DNA of 44,332 bases from positions 1-44,332 of the forward strand of contig NZ_JANIBL010000042.1 in assembly GCF_024505055.1 (NCBI RefSeq), written 5' to 3'. Origin of the DNA: Methylomonas rosea. GTDB lineage: Bacteria > Pseudomonadota > Gammaproteobacteria > Methylococcales > Methylomonadaceae. The notes under the pieces are model-generated. The model saw only the letters and a list, made by a program, of their open reading frames with translations. It had not been told where the DNA came from and made no database searches. Positions 25,266-33,463 of this stretch are shown piece after piece. Within the stretch, counting starts at the first letter, position 1, and each line of letters opens with the position of its first letter. A program made the translations under genes and the position numbers.

Positions 25266-25655
25266 ATGTTGGTCCAAATACATTGCCTACGCGAACGAGG
25301 TAGGCCACTCCCAAAACATCTTTTCGCGTTTAAAAAAGCTTTAGCCGGTTGGCTCACAGTTCACGAGGAACGAGATAACCTATTAAATCGGCACACCAGA
25401 ATCGCTCGGCTGCGGTCGCCGGAAAATAGCAGCGAACTAATACCGGCGTTGCGGGATGTTCAGTTAGTTGAATTGACGCGTGAACGCTTAATACTATCCG
25501 GTATAGAACGACAGGAAGATATTGTGCTCAATAAGATCGAGGATTTCGCTCAAACCTGGGTATGCTGGCTTGGCGAACGGCAAGAGCACAGCAAGGATAT
25601 GGAAGGTAATAAAGAACCTTCTACAAAAACCCGTGACCCTGCCGGCACCGGGTAA
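25266..25655 (+). CDS. Hypothetical protein, convergent with the relaxase gene
   Basis: 129 aa, not recognised. Charged and helical (ERDNLLNRHTRIARLRSPEN, ERLILSGIERQEDIVLNKIE) with Trp residues near the C-terminal third. The ribosome binding site is weak. It ends 18 bp from the relaxase stop, with the two genes converging; an ACCCG/CGGGT stem at about 25629-25653 may end transcription. It could be a truncated remnant. Confidence 0.4.
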   Translation: MLVQIHCLRERGRPLPKHLFAFKKALAGWLTVHEERDNLLNRHTRIARLRSPENSSELIPALRDVQLVELTRERLILSGIERQEDIVLNKIEDFAQTWVCWLGERQEHSKDMEGNKEPSTKTRDPAGTG

Positions 25656-25673
25656 CGTTTAGGTGTCACAGAC

Positions 25674-26831
25674 CTAGCGAACCGGCGCATGATCATCACC
25701 CTTACCGGAAGAAGGCGAGTTCTCGACTGGAGCCGCGATAGCAACACGATCCAGCGTCGCCCGTAACCGGTCCTTATCGGCCAGCATGGTTTCTTTCAAT
25801 GCATCGTAATCGGACTTTACCGGCGGAAGCGTCTTAATAAAGTCCACGACTTCATCGGCCTCTTTTTCAAAACCCGCTTTGCGCAACTCATGCTCGGTCG
25901 CGATCCAATCCTCTACCACGGCTTGACGAGTCGCCTTTAGCCTTTCCTTACCGGGTGAATCGGGGACAACACCATTCACAACCTCATTAAGCACATCTTC
26001 TACGCGGCCTTGAAGAAACGTCGAAGCGACAGGGGGCTTGCCATGTTCATCCTTTGGTCCATTCTGCCATTTTTCTATACGCTCTTGGTGTTGGTGCATC
26101 GATGTCTTGGCGCTGCTTTTTCCGCGCCCCCTAATAGCTGCCGGCGTAGCATTAGCTTCAACACCGTGATCCCGCAACGCCTGGGCAAATTGCTCACGCC
26201 AGTTTTGCAGGGTGTCCTTGCGGATGTAAAGCCGCTCACCGGTTTCGCTTACCGCTTTAACGACTAAGTGAACGTGCGGGTTTTTACCGGATTCGGTCTT
26301 GTCGTGCTTGGGATCGGTGGCCGGGTCGTGCAAAACCATGGCGTAACGATGAGTAAACGCGAAGTTCTCACGAGCAAAATGCTGTGCAGCCGCTAAAACG
26401 GATTGTGGCGGTGTTCCTTGAGGCATCGATAGCACAATGTTATGAACCAGTTTCGCCCGCTTATCCTTCTCGCCGGCCTCGGGTGCTTCACGGTTGCGTT
26501 TATTGATGATGGTATCGAGCTTCCAGTCGCGAACCAGAAACTCGGAAACGTCCTTACCCTTTAGATATTCACCCTCATCCGTTAGCACCTCTAACTCGCC
26601 TTTACGATCAATGTAGTCGATATGGGCCTCGGCAGTTTCAGGATCGCGCCCGCCGCCAGTTACTTTAACCATGACCTCCGGCACACGATTTAGCGTCCGT
26701 CGCAATGACTCCATCGAAGCGGGCGAAGAGGGGTGAAATAGTGCCTTCGGACCTTTCCGGCCATGGCTCACGAAATCCAGGCCTGGGGCGTTCCTATCCC
26801 TACTGACGACGGCGGTACGTTTCTTAGGCAT
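25674..26831 (-). CDS. VirD2-like conjugative relaxase (MOBP type)
   Basis: 385 aa. It nicks oriT and stays bound to the 5' end. The N-terminal VMVKVTGGGRDPETAEAHID, followed by YIDRKGELEV, aligns with the VirD2 segment holding its catalytic Tyr, making Tyr73 the likely nucleophile. KLVHNIVLSMPQGT (His130) and the metal-binding NPHVHLVVKA (His186, His188) follow. It is short: no large C-terminal domain. The start overlaps the end of mobC by 8 bp. The nearby oriT has an IncP-type nick sequence, as expected of this relaxase class. Confidence 0.85.
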   Translation of the reverse strand: MPKKRTAVVSRDRNAPGLDFVSHGRKGPKALFHPSSPASMESLRRTLNRVPEVMVKVTGGGRDPETAEAHIDYIDRKGELEVLTDEGEYLKGKDVSEFLVRDWKLDTIINKRNREAPEAGEKDKRAKLVHNIVLSMPQGTPPQSVLAAAQHFARENFAFTHRYAMVLHDPATDPKHDKTESGKNPHVHLVVKAVSETGERLYIRKDTLQNWREQFAQALRDHGVEANATPAAIRGRGKSSAKTSMHQHQERIEKWQNGPKDEHGKPPVASTFLQGRVEDVLNEVVNGVVPDSPGKERLKATRQAVVEDWIATEHELRKAGFEKEADEVVDFIKTLPPVKSDYDALKETMLADKDRLRATLDRVAIAAPVENSPSSGKGDDHAPVR

Positions 26832-27390
26832 CTTCGTTCTCCCAACTCATTAAATTGGTTCTCACCACGGCATCAATCTCGGCGCTGGCTTGTGTGGTCA
26901 TTTGCATAGTTTCAGTGAGCATATCGACCAGCTCATTCGAATCAGGCCAATGGCCGGCATGGGCCAGCTTGACCAACTGGTTCAGATTGCGACCAAGGGC
27001 GGCTAACTGGTTCGAGGTCACGGCAAGTGCCGCCAACTCTTCTCGCGGCATGGGTGCGTTCTTGGTTATCCAGCCGCGCAGAATCAGCTTCATGACTGTA
27101 CCTAGCTTCATCATACGCGTAGCGGCGTAGTCAATGGTATGTCGCTTATCGCCCGGCAACGGCATAAAACTTATTAGTGGATTCAATAAGTCAATATCGT
27201 CTAATTCATCATCTGTGGCAACGTCAGGCGGCGCTATGAAGTCGCCTGCGTCAGCATTTAATAAACGGTCAATCTCCGGCAAAATCAACTTAGTCACGTC
27301 TGTACGTCGTTTTTCAGCCAGTGCAATTAGCGCCGCCTTCTTGGCGGGAAGAATTCTTATATTAAGTGCAACGGTTCTGATCTTTGCCAT
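26824..27390 (-). CDS. mobC: MobC-like relaxosome accessory protein
   Basis: 188 aa. The first 45 residues (TVALNIRILPAKKAALIALA) look like a ribbon-helix-helix DNA-binding part. The C-terminal half has LAVTSNQLAALGRNLNQLVK, the N-Q-L/GxNLNQ signature of MobC proteins. It would bind oriT, help open the DNA and recruit the relaxase, the role of TraJ in RP4. It begins about 60 bp from the nick and reads away from it, overlapping the relaxase gene. Confidence 0.8.
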   Translation of the reverse strand: MAKIRTVALNIRILPAKKAALIALAEKRRTDVTKLILPEIDRLLNADAGDFIAPPDVATDDELDDIDLLNPLISFMPLPGDKRHTIDYAATRMMKLGTVMKLILRGWITKNAPMPREELAALAVTSNQLAALGRNLNQLVKLAHAGHWPDSNELVDMLTETMQMTTQASAEIDAVVRTNLMSWENEDA

Positions 27391-27422
27391 GGGCCTCTAA
27401 CCTCTCTACTATGGGTAAAGTG

Positions 27423-27468
27423 TAACACAAAATTATAACTTCCTCTATCCTGCCCTCGTTTTTGTGTT
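27423..27468 (+). other. oriT: oriT core with IncP-type nick site
   Basis: ACTTCCTCTATCCTGCCC at 27438-27455 matches the RP4 nick region as I remember it (ACTTCACCTATCCTG^CCC) at 16 of 18 positions, placing nic between 27452 and 27453 on the plus strand. A 9-bp inverted repeat, AACACAAAA/TTTTGTGTT, flanks it (about 27423-27431 and 27460-27468). mobC/relaxase and traK-M diverge from here, as in RP4. Confidence 0.8.
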
Positions 27469-27497
27469 TTTACGTGCTTTTCGGTGTCCGCCAAGTG

Positions 27498-27604
27498 TTG
27501 AATATGTATTGAATTAATGTTTAAAACTACGTGAATTCATAGTGAATACATAGAAATCACTTGAATAATGATAGAATAGTGGTTTAAAGTGTTGATGAAA
27601 TAGT
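27498..27604. repeat. 11-bp phased repeat array beside oriT
   Basis: Units such as TTGAATATGTA, TTGAATTAATG, GTGAATTCATA, GTGAATACATA, TTGAATAATGA and TAGAATAGTGG follow one another every 11 bp: five phased slots from 27498, an 8-bp step, then four from 27561. The A/T tracts are near helical phase, predicting bent DNA. It lies between nic and traK, where RP4 has bent DNA bound by TraK. Confidence 0.65.
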
Positions 27605-27644
27605 GAGCTAGCGCCCTAAACGTTGAAGAAATCGAGGACTTTCA

Positions 27645-28085
27645 TTGGATATTGAGGAATTTGTACAGTTGAATACGCCTGCCTCAACGTCCGGCTCCAA
27701 ATTATTCCCATACCTGGCGGATCTGCATCGGCTCAGGGAATTGGGTTATTCGTACAAACAGATCCAAAGCTACTTAGCCGGGAAAGACATAACGGTGTCG
27801 ATACAGGGCATCGCGTCATATCTAGCCAGGCATCAGGAACAGAAAGCCGCTGAGTTACAAACAAAACGGCCTCAACCAAGGACGATCCAGCCGGAACCAG
27901 TCGCCACGCCGGCAAGAAACCGCGACGATCACATAGAGAACGAACCGGAAAACAAACAGACCTACTTTGACCCAACGGATTTACGGGAGATATTGAGCGA
28001 AAAAATCAACCTGGATCAGTTAGCCAAACTGGGTAAGCCTCACAAACAGACAAGGAAAAAACCTCATGAAACTGGTAGTGATTAA
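27645..28085 (+). CDS. traK: TraK-like oriT-binding protein
   Basis: 146 aa from a TTG start at 27645, with GAGGA 6 bases upstream. The central part LADLHRLRELGYSYKQIQSY and SIQGIASYLARHQEQK looks like a helix-turn-helix; the rest is a charged linker with DLREILSEKINLDQL near the end. Position (first gene on the traL/traM side of oriT) and length match RP4 TraK (134 aa), which wraps the nick-distal oriT DNA. Overlaps traL by 20 bp. Sequence similarity alone would not prove it. Confidence 0.65.
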   Translation: MDIEEFVQLNTPASTSGSKLFPYLADLHRLRELGYSYKQIQSYLAGKDITVSIQGIASYLARHQEQKAAELQTKRPQPRTIQPEPVATPARNRDDHIENEPENKQTYFDPTDLREILSEKINLDQLAKLGKPHKQTRKKPHETGSD

Positions 28086-28779
28086 TTTTTCAGGCAACGT
28101 AGGAAAATCCACCGTAGCCGCGCACTTGCTAAAACCGAGAATGAACGACGCAGCGCTGTTCAGCATCGAAACATTGAACGATCATGCAGCCACGGACGGG
28201 GTCGATGTGGAAACGTTCAAGGGTAAAAAATACAAAGAACTTCAAGAAGAAATCTTCTTGCTCGATGATGCCATTATCGACGTGGGAGCTTCTAACGTAG
28301 AAGACTTTACCAACCTAATGACGCAGTATCACGACTCACACCAGCAATTCGATTATTACCTGGTGCCGACTGTGAAGGAAAAAAAACAGACCATCGACAC
28401 TATCAAAACCATTAAGGCATTAGCAGCCATGGGGATTCCCAAAAAGAAAATCCGCGTGGTGATGAACAAGGTGGACATCGACGATGATATACGTGAAGAA
28501 TTTGGGTCGCTGTTTGGCTTAGAGACGGTTGATAAGTCATTTGTCATCAATGAGAAATGCGTCATTTATAACAATGAAGCGTTTGACCAATGCAAAGACT
28601 TAGGTGTGCCGTTAGTTGAAATCATTAACGATAAAACTGATTATCGGGAACAAGCCAAGGCCGCAAAACTCGCAGGCAACACCGATGAGGCGGAACGGTG
28701 CGTAAAGATGGCGTTGCTCAAGATGATAGCGATTACCGCGAATCAAAATCTTGATCAAGTATTTAAAGCCTTGTTTTAG
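28066..28779 (+). CDS. traL: TraL/StbB-type ParA-like NTPase
   Basis: 237 aa. It opens with MKLVVINFSGNVGKSTVAAH, a P-loop of the ParA/MinD superfamily with Gly-Asn-Val-Gly-Lys-Ser-Thr. DDAIIDVGASN is the switch region, and VVMNKVDID a base-recognition-like element. Close in size to RP4 TraL (241 aa) and R388 StbB. These proteins help transfer efficiency or plasmid positioning rather than main segregation, for which a separate ParA exists here. AAGGA precedes the ATG. Confidence 0.8.
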   Translation: MKLVVINFSGNVGKSTVAAHLLKPRMNDAALFSIETLNDHAATDGVDVETFKGKKYKELQEEIFLLDDAIIDVGASNVEDFTNLMTQYHDSHQQFDYYLVPTVKEKKQTIDTIKTIKALAAMGIPKKKIRVVMNKVDIDDDIREEFGSLFGLETVDKSFVINEKCVIYNNEAFDQCKDLGVPLVEIINDKTDYREQAKAAKLAGNTDEAERCVKMALLKMIAITANQNLDQVFKALF

Positions 28780-28781
28780 CC

Positions 28782-29267
28782 ATGACCAAAACCGCCAAAA
28801 AAAAGGAAATCGGCGATCCAAGGACCATGCGCGACGCCCTCGCCGCGCAGGTGCTAGGAGATATTGACACACTGTTGGACAAAGCTGACGCCGTTGCCGG
28901 CGCAGTCAACAGCTCAGCCGCCAAAATGGATGAAACGATACGTCGGCTAGAAGGAGCCGGCGAAACCTACAATCAAGCCGTACTAGCCGCGAACATGCGG
29001 TCAAAAAAAGAAATGGTGGCTTATCTAAAAACCGTGACGACTACGGTGGTGGCAACAACGGGCGACGAACAGCGAGAGATTATTCGTGCGCTACTTCGCG
29101 AAGCGCTGAGCGACGAAATCACCACCTTAAAACGCAGCATTGCGGAGTCAAGCGAAGCCAATGGCTCACCGTTGGCTTTGAGGTGGGTGGTAACGATCCT
29201 TATCTGCATGTTTACCGCCCTGCTCTCTAGCGCTGGTACGGTTGTGTTCATTCGATTACTTGGGTGA
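28782..29267 (+). CDS. traM: TraM-like protein with C-terminal membrane anchor
   Basis: 161 aa. A helical Ala/Glu/Arg-rich body (VLGDIDTLLDKADAVAGAVN, LLREALSDEITTLKRSIAES) ends in one transmembrane helix at about residues 138-158 (WVVTILICMFTALLSSAGTV). The same layout is seen for RP4 TraM and for StbC-like proteins. It starts 2 bp after traL, completing a traK-traL-traM operon. It may link the relaxosome or TraL to the membrane. Confidence 0.7.
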   Translation: MTKTAKKKEIGDPRTMRDALAAQVLGDIDTLLDKADAVAGAVNSSAAKMDETIRRLEGAGETYNQAVLAANMRSKKEMVAYLKTVTTTVVATTGDEQREIIRALLREALSDEITTLKRSIAESSEANGSPLALRWVVTILICMFTALLSSAGTVVFIRLLG

Positions 29268-29511
29268 TTGTGGCCGGCACAGACAAATATAACTATGCGA
29301 TATCGCCTTGCTCAACTGCAAGAGCGGCAATTCGGCTATTTTTGCCCATCCCCTCGAAAAGGTAAAAATTAGCAATAGCGAATGTTAAAGGTCGCTACCT
29401 TCTTCCAATTAAAACCGTCAAAAACCTTAACGTACTATTTTCGCCGAATTCTGCGACTACCCCTATAGCCAGCAATGGCTATGTGAGATCCTCGCAGTTT
29501 CCCTCAAGTCA

Positions 29512-29916
29512 TTAGTTAAGAACATTGATCACATTACCGCGCGACAAAAAGACCAGTAGCGCGTCATAAAGGTACATAATTAAAAACGCACCAAAACATG
29601 CCAAACCGAACATCCAAACAAGTTGCGGATTGGCGGGATGAGTGACCAGGCAAATAACGAACGCGATCAGCAGAAAGCCGGACAACGGTCTAATCACGAC
29701 AAACAGAATAGGCCGGAACCATAGCAATAACGTCAATACCATGACGCGCACAAATTCAATCAGAAATTCGAATGTGCGGGCAACCGCACGGCCACACCAA
29801 GGCACAAACCTGCTGCCGCCATGCTTTACGCTCGATGCAGAACGACGGGTAATATCAAGTACCCTTTCACCGGCACCAGATGGGTGAGCTTTTGGAAATT
29901 TAACAACTTTGGCCAT
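29512..29916 (-). CDS. KleE-like small membrane protein
   Basis: 134 aa. The MAKVVKFPK opening matches the V-V-K-F-P start I associate with KleE, a stable-inheritance protein of IncP plasmids. Two or three hydrophobic segments follow (about residues 55-75, 78-95 and 100-122). The ATG at 29916 is preferred over 29922 because GAGGG lies 7 bases before it. Downstream, ATAGCCA-GCAA-TGGCTAT (29465-29482) forms a small tetraloop hairpin. Exact function unknown. Confidence 0.5.
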   Translation of the reverse strand: MAKVVKFPKAHPSGAGERVLDITRRSASSVKHGGSRFVPWCGRAVARTFEFLIEFVRVMVLTLLLWFRPILFVVIRPLSGFLLIAFVICLVTHPANPQLVWMFGLACFGAFLIMYLYDALLVFLSRGNVINVLN

Positions 29917-29997
29917 AACCATCCCTCATAAATAAGTAAGCAACTACAACGGCTAACATGAGTCCCAATACCATCCCCAGTAACTCGAAATGATACG

Positions 29998-30618
29998 TTA
30001 CGTTTCAGAACGCTTTGCTTCCGCACACACTTTTTTCACCTGGCTTGGGCTGCAACCGGCCAGCTCGGCGGTCTGCTTAATAGAATGCCCTGCACCGCGC
30101 AACGCAATGATGCGTCGGTGAATATCAGTGTTAGCCACTCGGCCAGTGTATTTACCAGCGCTTTTCGCGATTTGAATCCCTTGCTGCTGCCGTTCTCGGC
30201 GGGTTTCGTAATCATCACGCGACATTTGCAGCGCGAGTTTAAGTAATAAATCCTGAACAGCTTCTAAAACGATCTTGGCGACTCCATCGGCGCTGGCCGT
30301 TAATTCCGACAAATCAACAATCCCCGGCACGGCCAGCTTGGCCCCCTTCATCCTGATCGATGCTACCAACTTTTCGGCATCGGCCAGCGGTAGCCGGCTT
30401 ATCCGGTCGATCTTTTCAGCAATCACCACGTCGCCGTGTTGTAAATCGTCAATCATCCGTAACAGCTCCGGGCGATCCGCCCGAGCACCAGACGCCGTTT
30501 CAGAATACACGGCGGCAATATAAAAGCCTTCTGCCCTTGCGCTATCGACAAGCGCCTTCTGCCGGGTAATATCCTGTTTGTCAGTGCTAACGCGAATATA
30601 GATTCGAGCGACTTTCAT
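29998..30618 (-). CDS. Serine resolvase/invertase
   Basis: 206 aa. Resolvase catalytic domain with YIRVSTDKQD (catalytic Ser11), TASGARADRPELLRMIDDLQ and the conserved GDVVIAEKIDRISRLPLADA. A C-terminal helix-turn-helix (HRRIIALRGAGHSIKQTAEL) binds DNA. Length fits the Tn3-resolvase/plasmid multimer-resolution group. No transposase is near, so it probably resolves plasmid dimers, like ParA of RK2. Repeats at 30634-30723 upstream are the likely res site. Confidence 0.9.
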   Translation of the reverse strand: MKVARIYIRVSTDKQDITRQKALVDSARAEGFYIAAVYSETASGARADRPELLRMIDDLQHGDVVIAEKIDRISRLPLADAEKLVASIRMKGAKLAVPGIVDLSELTASADGVAKIVLEAVQDLLLKLALQMSRDDYETRRERQQQGIQIAKSAGKYTGRVANTDIHRRIIALRGAGHSIKQTAELAGCSPSQVKKVCAEAKRSET

Positions 30619-30633
30619 AAACTATGGTCAAAA

Positions 30634-30723
30634 TGGGTATATCCATAATAGCCCACTATACACCGCATAGCCAAAAACAAAAATAGCAATCTAAAATGTC
30701 CACCATAGAAATAACCATCTATG
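30634..30723. promoter_or_regulatory. Probable res site of the resolvase
   Basis: Inverted repeats typical of resolvase subsites lie directly upstream of the resolvase start: ATGG/CCAT around GTATAT at 30634-30647 and CATAGA/TCTATG at 30704-30723, with AT-rich DNA between. Three subsites are expected for a full res; only two are clear. Confidence 0.5.
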
Positions 30724-30731
30724 TTGGCCGC

Positions 30732-30920
30732 TCAATGTAAGAAAAGATGTAAGAGGGCTTTGCCGCTAAATATGAAGCTTAAACCTATAACAATCGCGGC
30801 GAATCCTCCTATATTCATAAAAAGGAGCGTACCGCCGCTAAGTCCAACGGGTGGCCACGCAAACCTTAAAGCGAATACCCCAGCAATTAATATCGCTACG
30901 CCATACAATCGAATAGTCAT
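30732..30920 (-). CDS. Small two-helix membrane protein
   Basis: 62 aa with two hydrophobic segments (LYGVAILIAGVFALRFAW and GTLLFMNIGGFAAIVIGLSF) joined by a short Pro/Gly turn. GAGGG lies 8 bases before the ATG. It is the last gene of the minus-strand run that starts at 33237, and the palindrome copy 7 lies just upstream of it. Function unknown. Confidence 0.6.
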   Translation of the reverse strand: MTIRLYGVAILIAGVFALRFAWPPVGLSGGTLLFMNIGGFAAIVIGLSFIFSGKALLHLFLH

Positions 30921-30948
30921 AAACTCAACCCTCTACAAAAAAACATAA

Positions 30949-30966
30949 ATTTCGCGCCCGCGAAAA
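30949..30966 (+). promoter_or_regulatory. 18-bp palindrome copy 7, one mismatch (putative KorB/ParB site)
   Basis: ATTTCGCGCCCGCGAAAA: the first base differs. It lies between the 62-aa gene and small regulator 3. Confidence 0.7.
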
Positions 30967-30975
30967 CTGCATTTG

Positions 30976-31260
30976 TTAAGCCTGTGGCGGTTGGTGGTCG
31001 TATCGCCATATTTGCCCAAGCCCCGCGAAGTCACATAAAAGCGCCCATGCGGCATAAGGGATTTCGGATTCATTCCCAACCCACTTCCTAACGGTTCTCG
31101 CGCCATTCTTTTTTAATCCAAGCGCGTTGGCAGCTACAGAGCCGCTAAAATCGGCCTGCCTCAACAACTCGGCTACTTCGTCGCCGGTTGGAGTGGGCCA
31201 ATCAAGACTATATGGTTGCAAACACTCAGGTCTGATTGTTCTGTTGCGCGGTTCGTGCAT
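30976..31260 (-). CDS. Small HTH regulator 3
   Basis: 94 aa. After TPTGDEVAELLRQADFSGSV comes ANALGLKKNGARTVRKWVGN and IPYAAWALLCDFAGLGQIW: a helix-turn-helix followed by an R-x-V-R-x-W element and a P-x-A-x-W-x-L-L element. The same order is seen in regulators 1, 2 and 4. It is encoded in the methylase operon behind the TGTAAAC operator, so it may be the autorepressor of that operon. That link is inference. Confidence 0.6.
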   Translation of the reverse strand: MHEPRNRTIRPECLQPYSLDWPTPTGDEVAELLRQADFSGSVAANALGLKKNGARTVRKWVGNESEIPYAAWALLCDFAGLGQIWRYDHQPPQA

Positions 31261-31270
31261 AAGTTAACCC

Positions 31271-31525
31271 CTAAAAATCGCAATGATCTAATGCGTTAGT
31301 AATAGCCTCTTCGGCCATTGAAATTGAAAAAGCTGTTCCAGCCTTATGTTCGACGACCTGATCGGCAACGCCCCGATGAGTCCAGCCGCCGCCAGATTGA
31401 ATACTCCATGCCCAAATGATCTGACCGCTTTCGATGATTGGTTTAATAAAACACAAATAACCATCTATTTCGGCAACAAATTCACTAGGGGAATCGCCTG
31501 TGCTTTGGTAGTAAAACTTAGCCAT
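31271..31525 (-). CDS. Small hypothetical protein
   Basis: 84 aa, beginning MAKFYYQSTGDSPSEFVAEI. A compact alpha/beta sequence with several Trp (WAWSIQSGGGWTHRGVAD). No known motif. GGAAAAC precedes the ATG; it lies 14 bp after the DUF4942 gene stop and 10 bp before regulator 3, so all three share a transcript. Anti-restriction or plasmid maintenance is possible from context only. Confidence 0.55.
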   Translation of the reverse strand: MAKFYYQSTGDSPSEFVAEIDGYLCFIKPIIESGQIIWAWSIQSGGGWTHRGVADQVVEHKAGTAFSISMAEEAITNALDHCDF

Positions 31526-31539
31526 GTTAGTTTTCCATA

Positions 31540-33237
31540 TTAACTTAATCTATCAGCCCGAAGAATTGCCACCGAAATACTGGTCCCACTAAACGCATTT
31601 TCAATCGGCGAGGACCACGTAAATGACCATTCGCCAGCAACGTCAAACGCCTTATTGATGTACGAGCTTGGTAGGATCGCCACTAGACGACCGCTGGGCT
31701 TAATCAACTGCATCGAGGTAATAACATGCGCAACTGCCCGGCCATCTGAAAAAGGTGGATTAATCACGATCTTATCGAACACCTGAGCAGGTTGATATTT
31801 AGCCCATTCCAAGAAATCGGCCTCAATCGTATTAAAACCCTTAGATCGTAATATCTCACAGTGTAAGGGTGATATTTCAATGCAGGTTGTACGGTCAGTC
31901 GGCATAAAAGCAGCAATGCCGCCCTGGCCGGCGCTGGTTTCTGCGCACTGATCGGTCGGTTGTATTTCGGCTTCTTCGACGGCCCGTTGTGCTAAATCAC
32001 CATTGGTGGGGTAATATTGGTGGCTACGATGATCGGGAATGCATCCACTCATAACTATTTCGTTTATGACATTCGCAGGACAGTAGTTAAATTCATAATT
32101 ACCTAATCTACGATCAACGCCACCGATGCTTTGCAAGACGCGACTAGCTTCTTCCCAAGCAAACTTGTTGGTAGATTGCGACCCAAATGGCAGCTGGACG
32201 CGTTTTTCATTATGCCTTGGTTTTGACTCAGCCAATATGCTAAGCACGGCGAATGGTAACGGATGTTGAAGAAGCGCAATATCTTTCGCTTTCCTTTCGG
32301 GTTTAGTACGGAATTGTGCCGGGATCGCGGCGGGGTAGAGACTAGCCAGCACAGCATTTAATCGCCAAGCCATATCCGGGTGAATCTCTAAATGCGCGGT
32401 TCCAACCATATACAAGCGAATCCTAATGGCACCACCATCCAGAACGTTCCACTGTCCATCTTTAGGGATGTTATCGATGGTTCGGCTGGTGATATACCAG
32501 GCGGGTTCATCTCTGCCCATAAACTTCGCGATGACCGAGCGAAGATCATTGATATACCCAGCCATAGAACTATTCTGCGAGTAAAAACCCTTACCGTGTA
32601 CCGTATAGACCCGATTTAATATCATCCGCTTACCAAACCCAACCGGTGAGTTGGTGATGTGAACGCCGGATAAAGCTCGAAAGATGCCGTCTACACGTTC
32701 AGCAAAGAATTTTTCTCGACTCAATAACAGTTGCGTCAAGGTAGCTCTTACGGTGTCCTCTGTAAAATCCGGAATGGGCTGGATTTCCCACTCATCGATG
32801 TCCGTGGGTTCTCCGTTCTGAATTCTCATTGACCTATCGTAAGCGGATAAGTGTTTTTTAACACCCATTGGCTTGTCAATACTGGCCCGCCATTCATCCC
32901 GCCGCTTTTGCGGCATGTAATCCATGACATCGGTCATAGCGATAGCGCGTGACCAATAAGCAGATTTTAGCGCTTCGACGGCCCAATCTGCGCGAAAGGT
33001 TGTGCTGTAGTAATGGTGAGAACTACCAGAATGATTTTTGCTGCCTTCGGCAAAGTAATGAACAACGCCACCCGCCCCGCCATTCATAAAGTCTTCGACT
33101 AGGCGAATGTTGGTAAGATCGGCGTTATACTTAGCAAGTAGGCAATCGATTGCATCCGCTGAAACGGGTGCAAAAAAGTCGCCATCTTCATCAATAGCGA
33201 TTGAGTGGGTAGGTTTGAGCTGTAGAGTGTTCATCAT
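31540..33237 (-). CDS. DUF4942 domain adenine DNA methyltransferase
   Basis: 565 aa. The N-terminal and central part (about residues 60-330) resembles DUF4942, a plasmid/phage domain that precedes methylase domains. The C-terminal 150 residues hold an N6-adenine-type methylase: ETSAGQGGIAAFMPTDRTTC (SAM-binding motif I) and IVINPPFSDGR with catalytic NPPF at 493-496. No matching restriction gene is near, so it may protect the plasmid after transfer. GGAG precedes the ATG by 8 bases. Driven by the promoter at 33293-33321. Confidence 0.8.
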   Translation of the reverse strand: MMNTLQLKPTHSIAIDEDGDFFAPVSADAIDCLLAKYNADLTNIRLVEDFMNGGAGGVVHYFAEGSKNHSGSSHHYYSTTFRADWAVEALKSAYWSRAIAMTDVMDYMPQKRRDEWRASIDKPMGVKKHLSAYDRSMRIQNGEPTDIDEWEIQPIPDFTEDTVRATLTQLLLSREKFFAERVDGIFRALSGVHITNSPVGFGKRMILNRVYTVHGKGFYSQNSSMAGYINDLRSVIAKFMGRDEPAWYITSRTIDNIPKDGQWNVLDGGAIRIRLYMVGTAHLEIHPDMAWRLNAVLASLYPAAIPAQFRTKPERKAKDIALLQHPLPFAVLSILAESKPRHNEKRVQLPFGSQSTNKFAWEEASRVLQSIGGVDRRLGNYEFNYCPANVINEIVMSGCIPDHRSHQYYPTNGDLAQRAVEEAEIQPTDQCAETSAGQGGIAAFMPTDRTTCIEISPLHCEILRSKGFNTIEADFLEWAKYQPAQVFDKIVINPPFSDGRAVAHVITSMQLIKPSGRLVAILPSSYINKAFDVAGEWSFTWSSPIENAFSGTSISVAILRADRLS

Positions 33238-33292
33238 CGGTATTTCTCCGGTAAGCGACCATGGCGAAGCCCGGTCTAAAGAATGAGTTTAG

Positions 33293-33340
33293 AGTATAGA
33301 ATAAAAAGGCCTAGATGTAAACAGATATTTGTTTACATCT
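33293..33340 (-). promoter_or_regulatory. Palindromic operator and promoter of the DUF4942 operon
   Basis: Perfect 11-bp arms AGATGTAAACA/TGTTTACATCT at 33313-33323 and 33330-33340 around GATATT. Read on the minus strand, the arm contains -35 TTTACA (33321-33316), then a 17-bp spacer and -10 TATACT (33298-33293). The same plan is repeated at 38262-38308. Confidence 0.75.
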
Positions 33341-33463
33341 GGTGTTACTTATTTGTGGTTATCGGGATTAAAGAAGGATTAAAAGAGGATTAGGCGAAAA
33401 TTTGTGAAATGCCGAATGCCGCGCATTCTCTGGGCTGAGCAGGTGATTTAAAAATACGGGACG

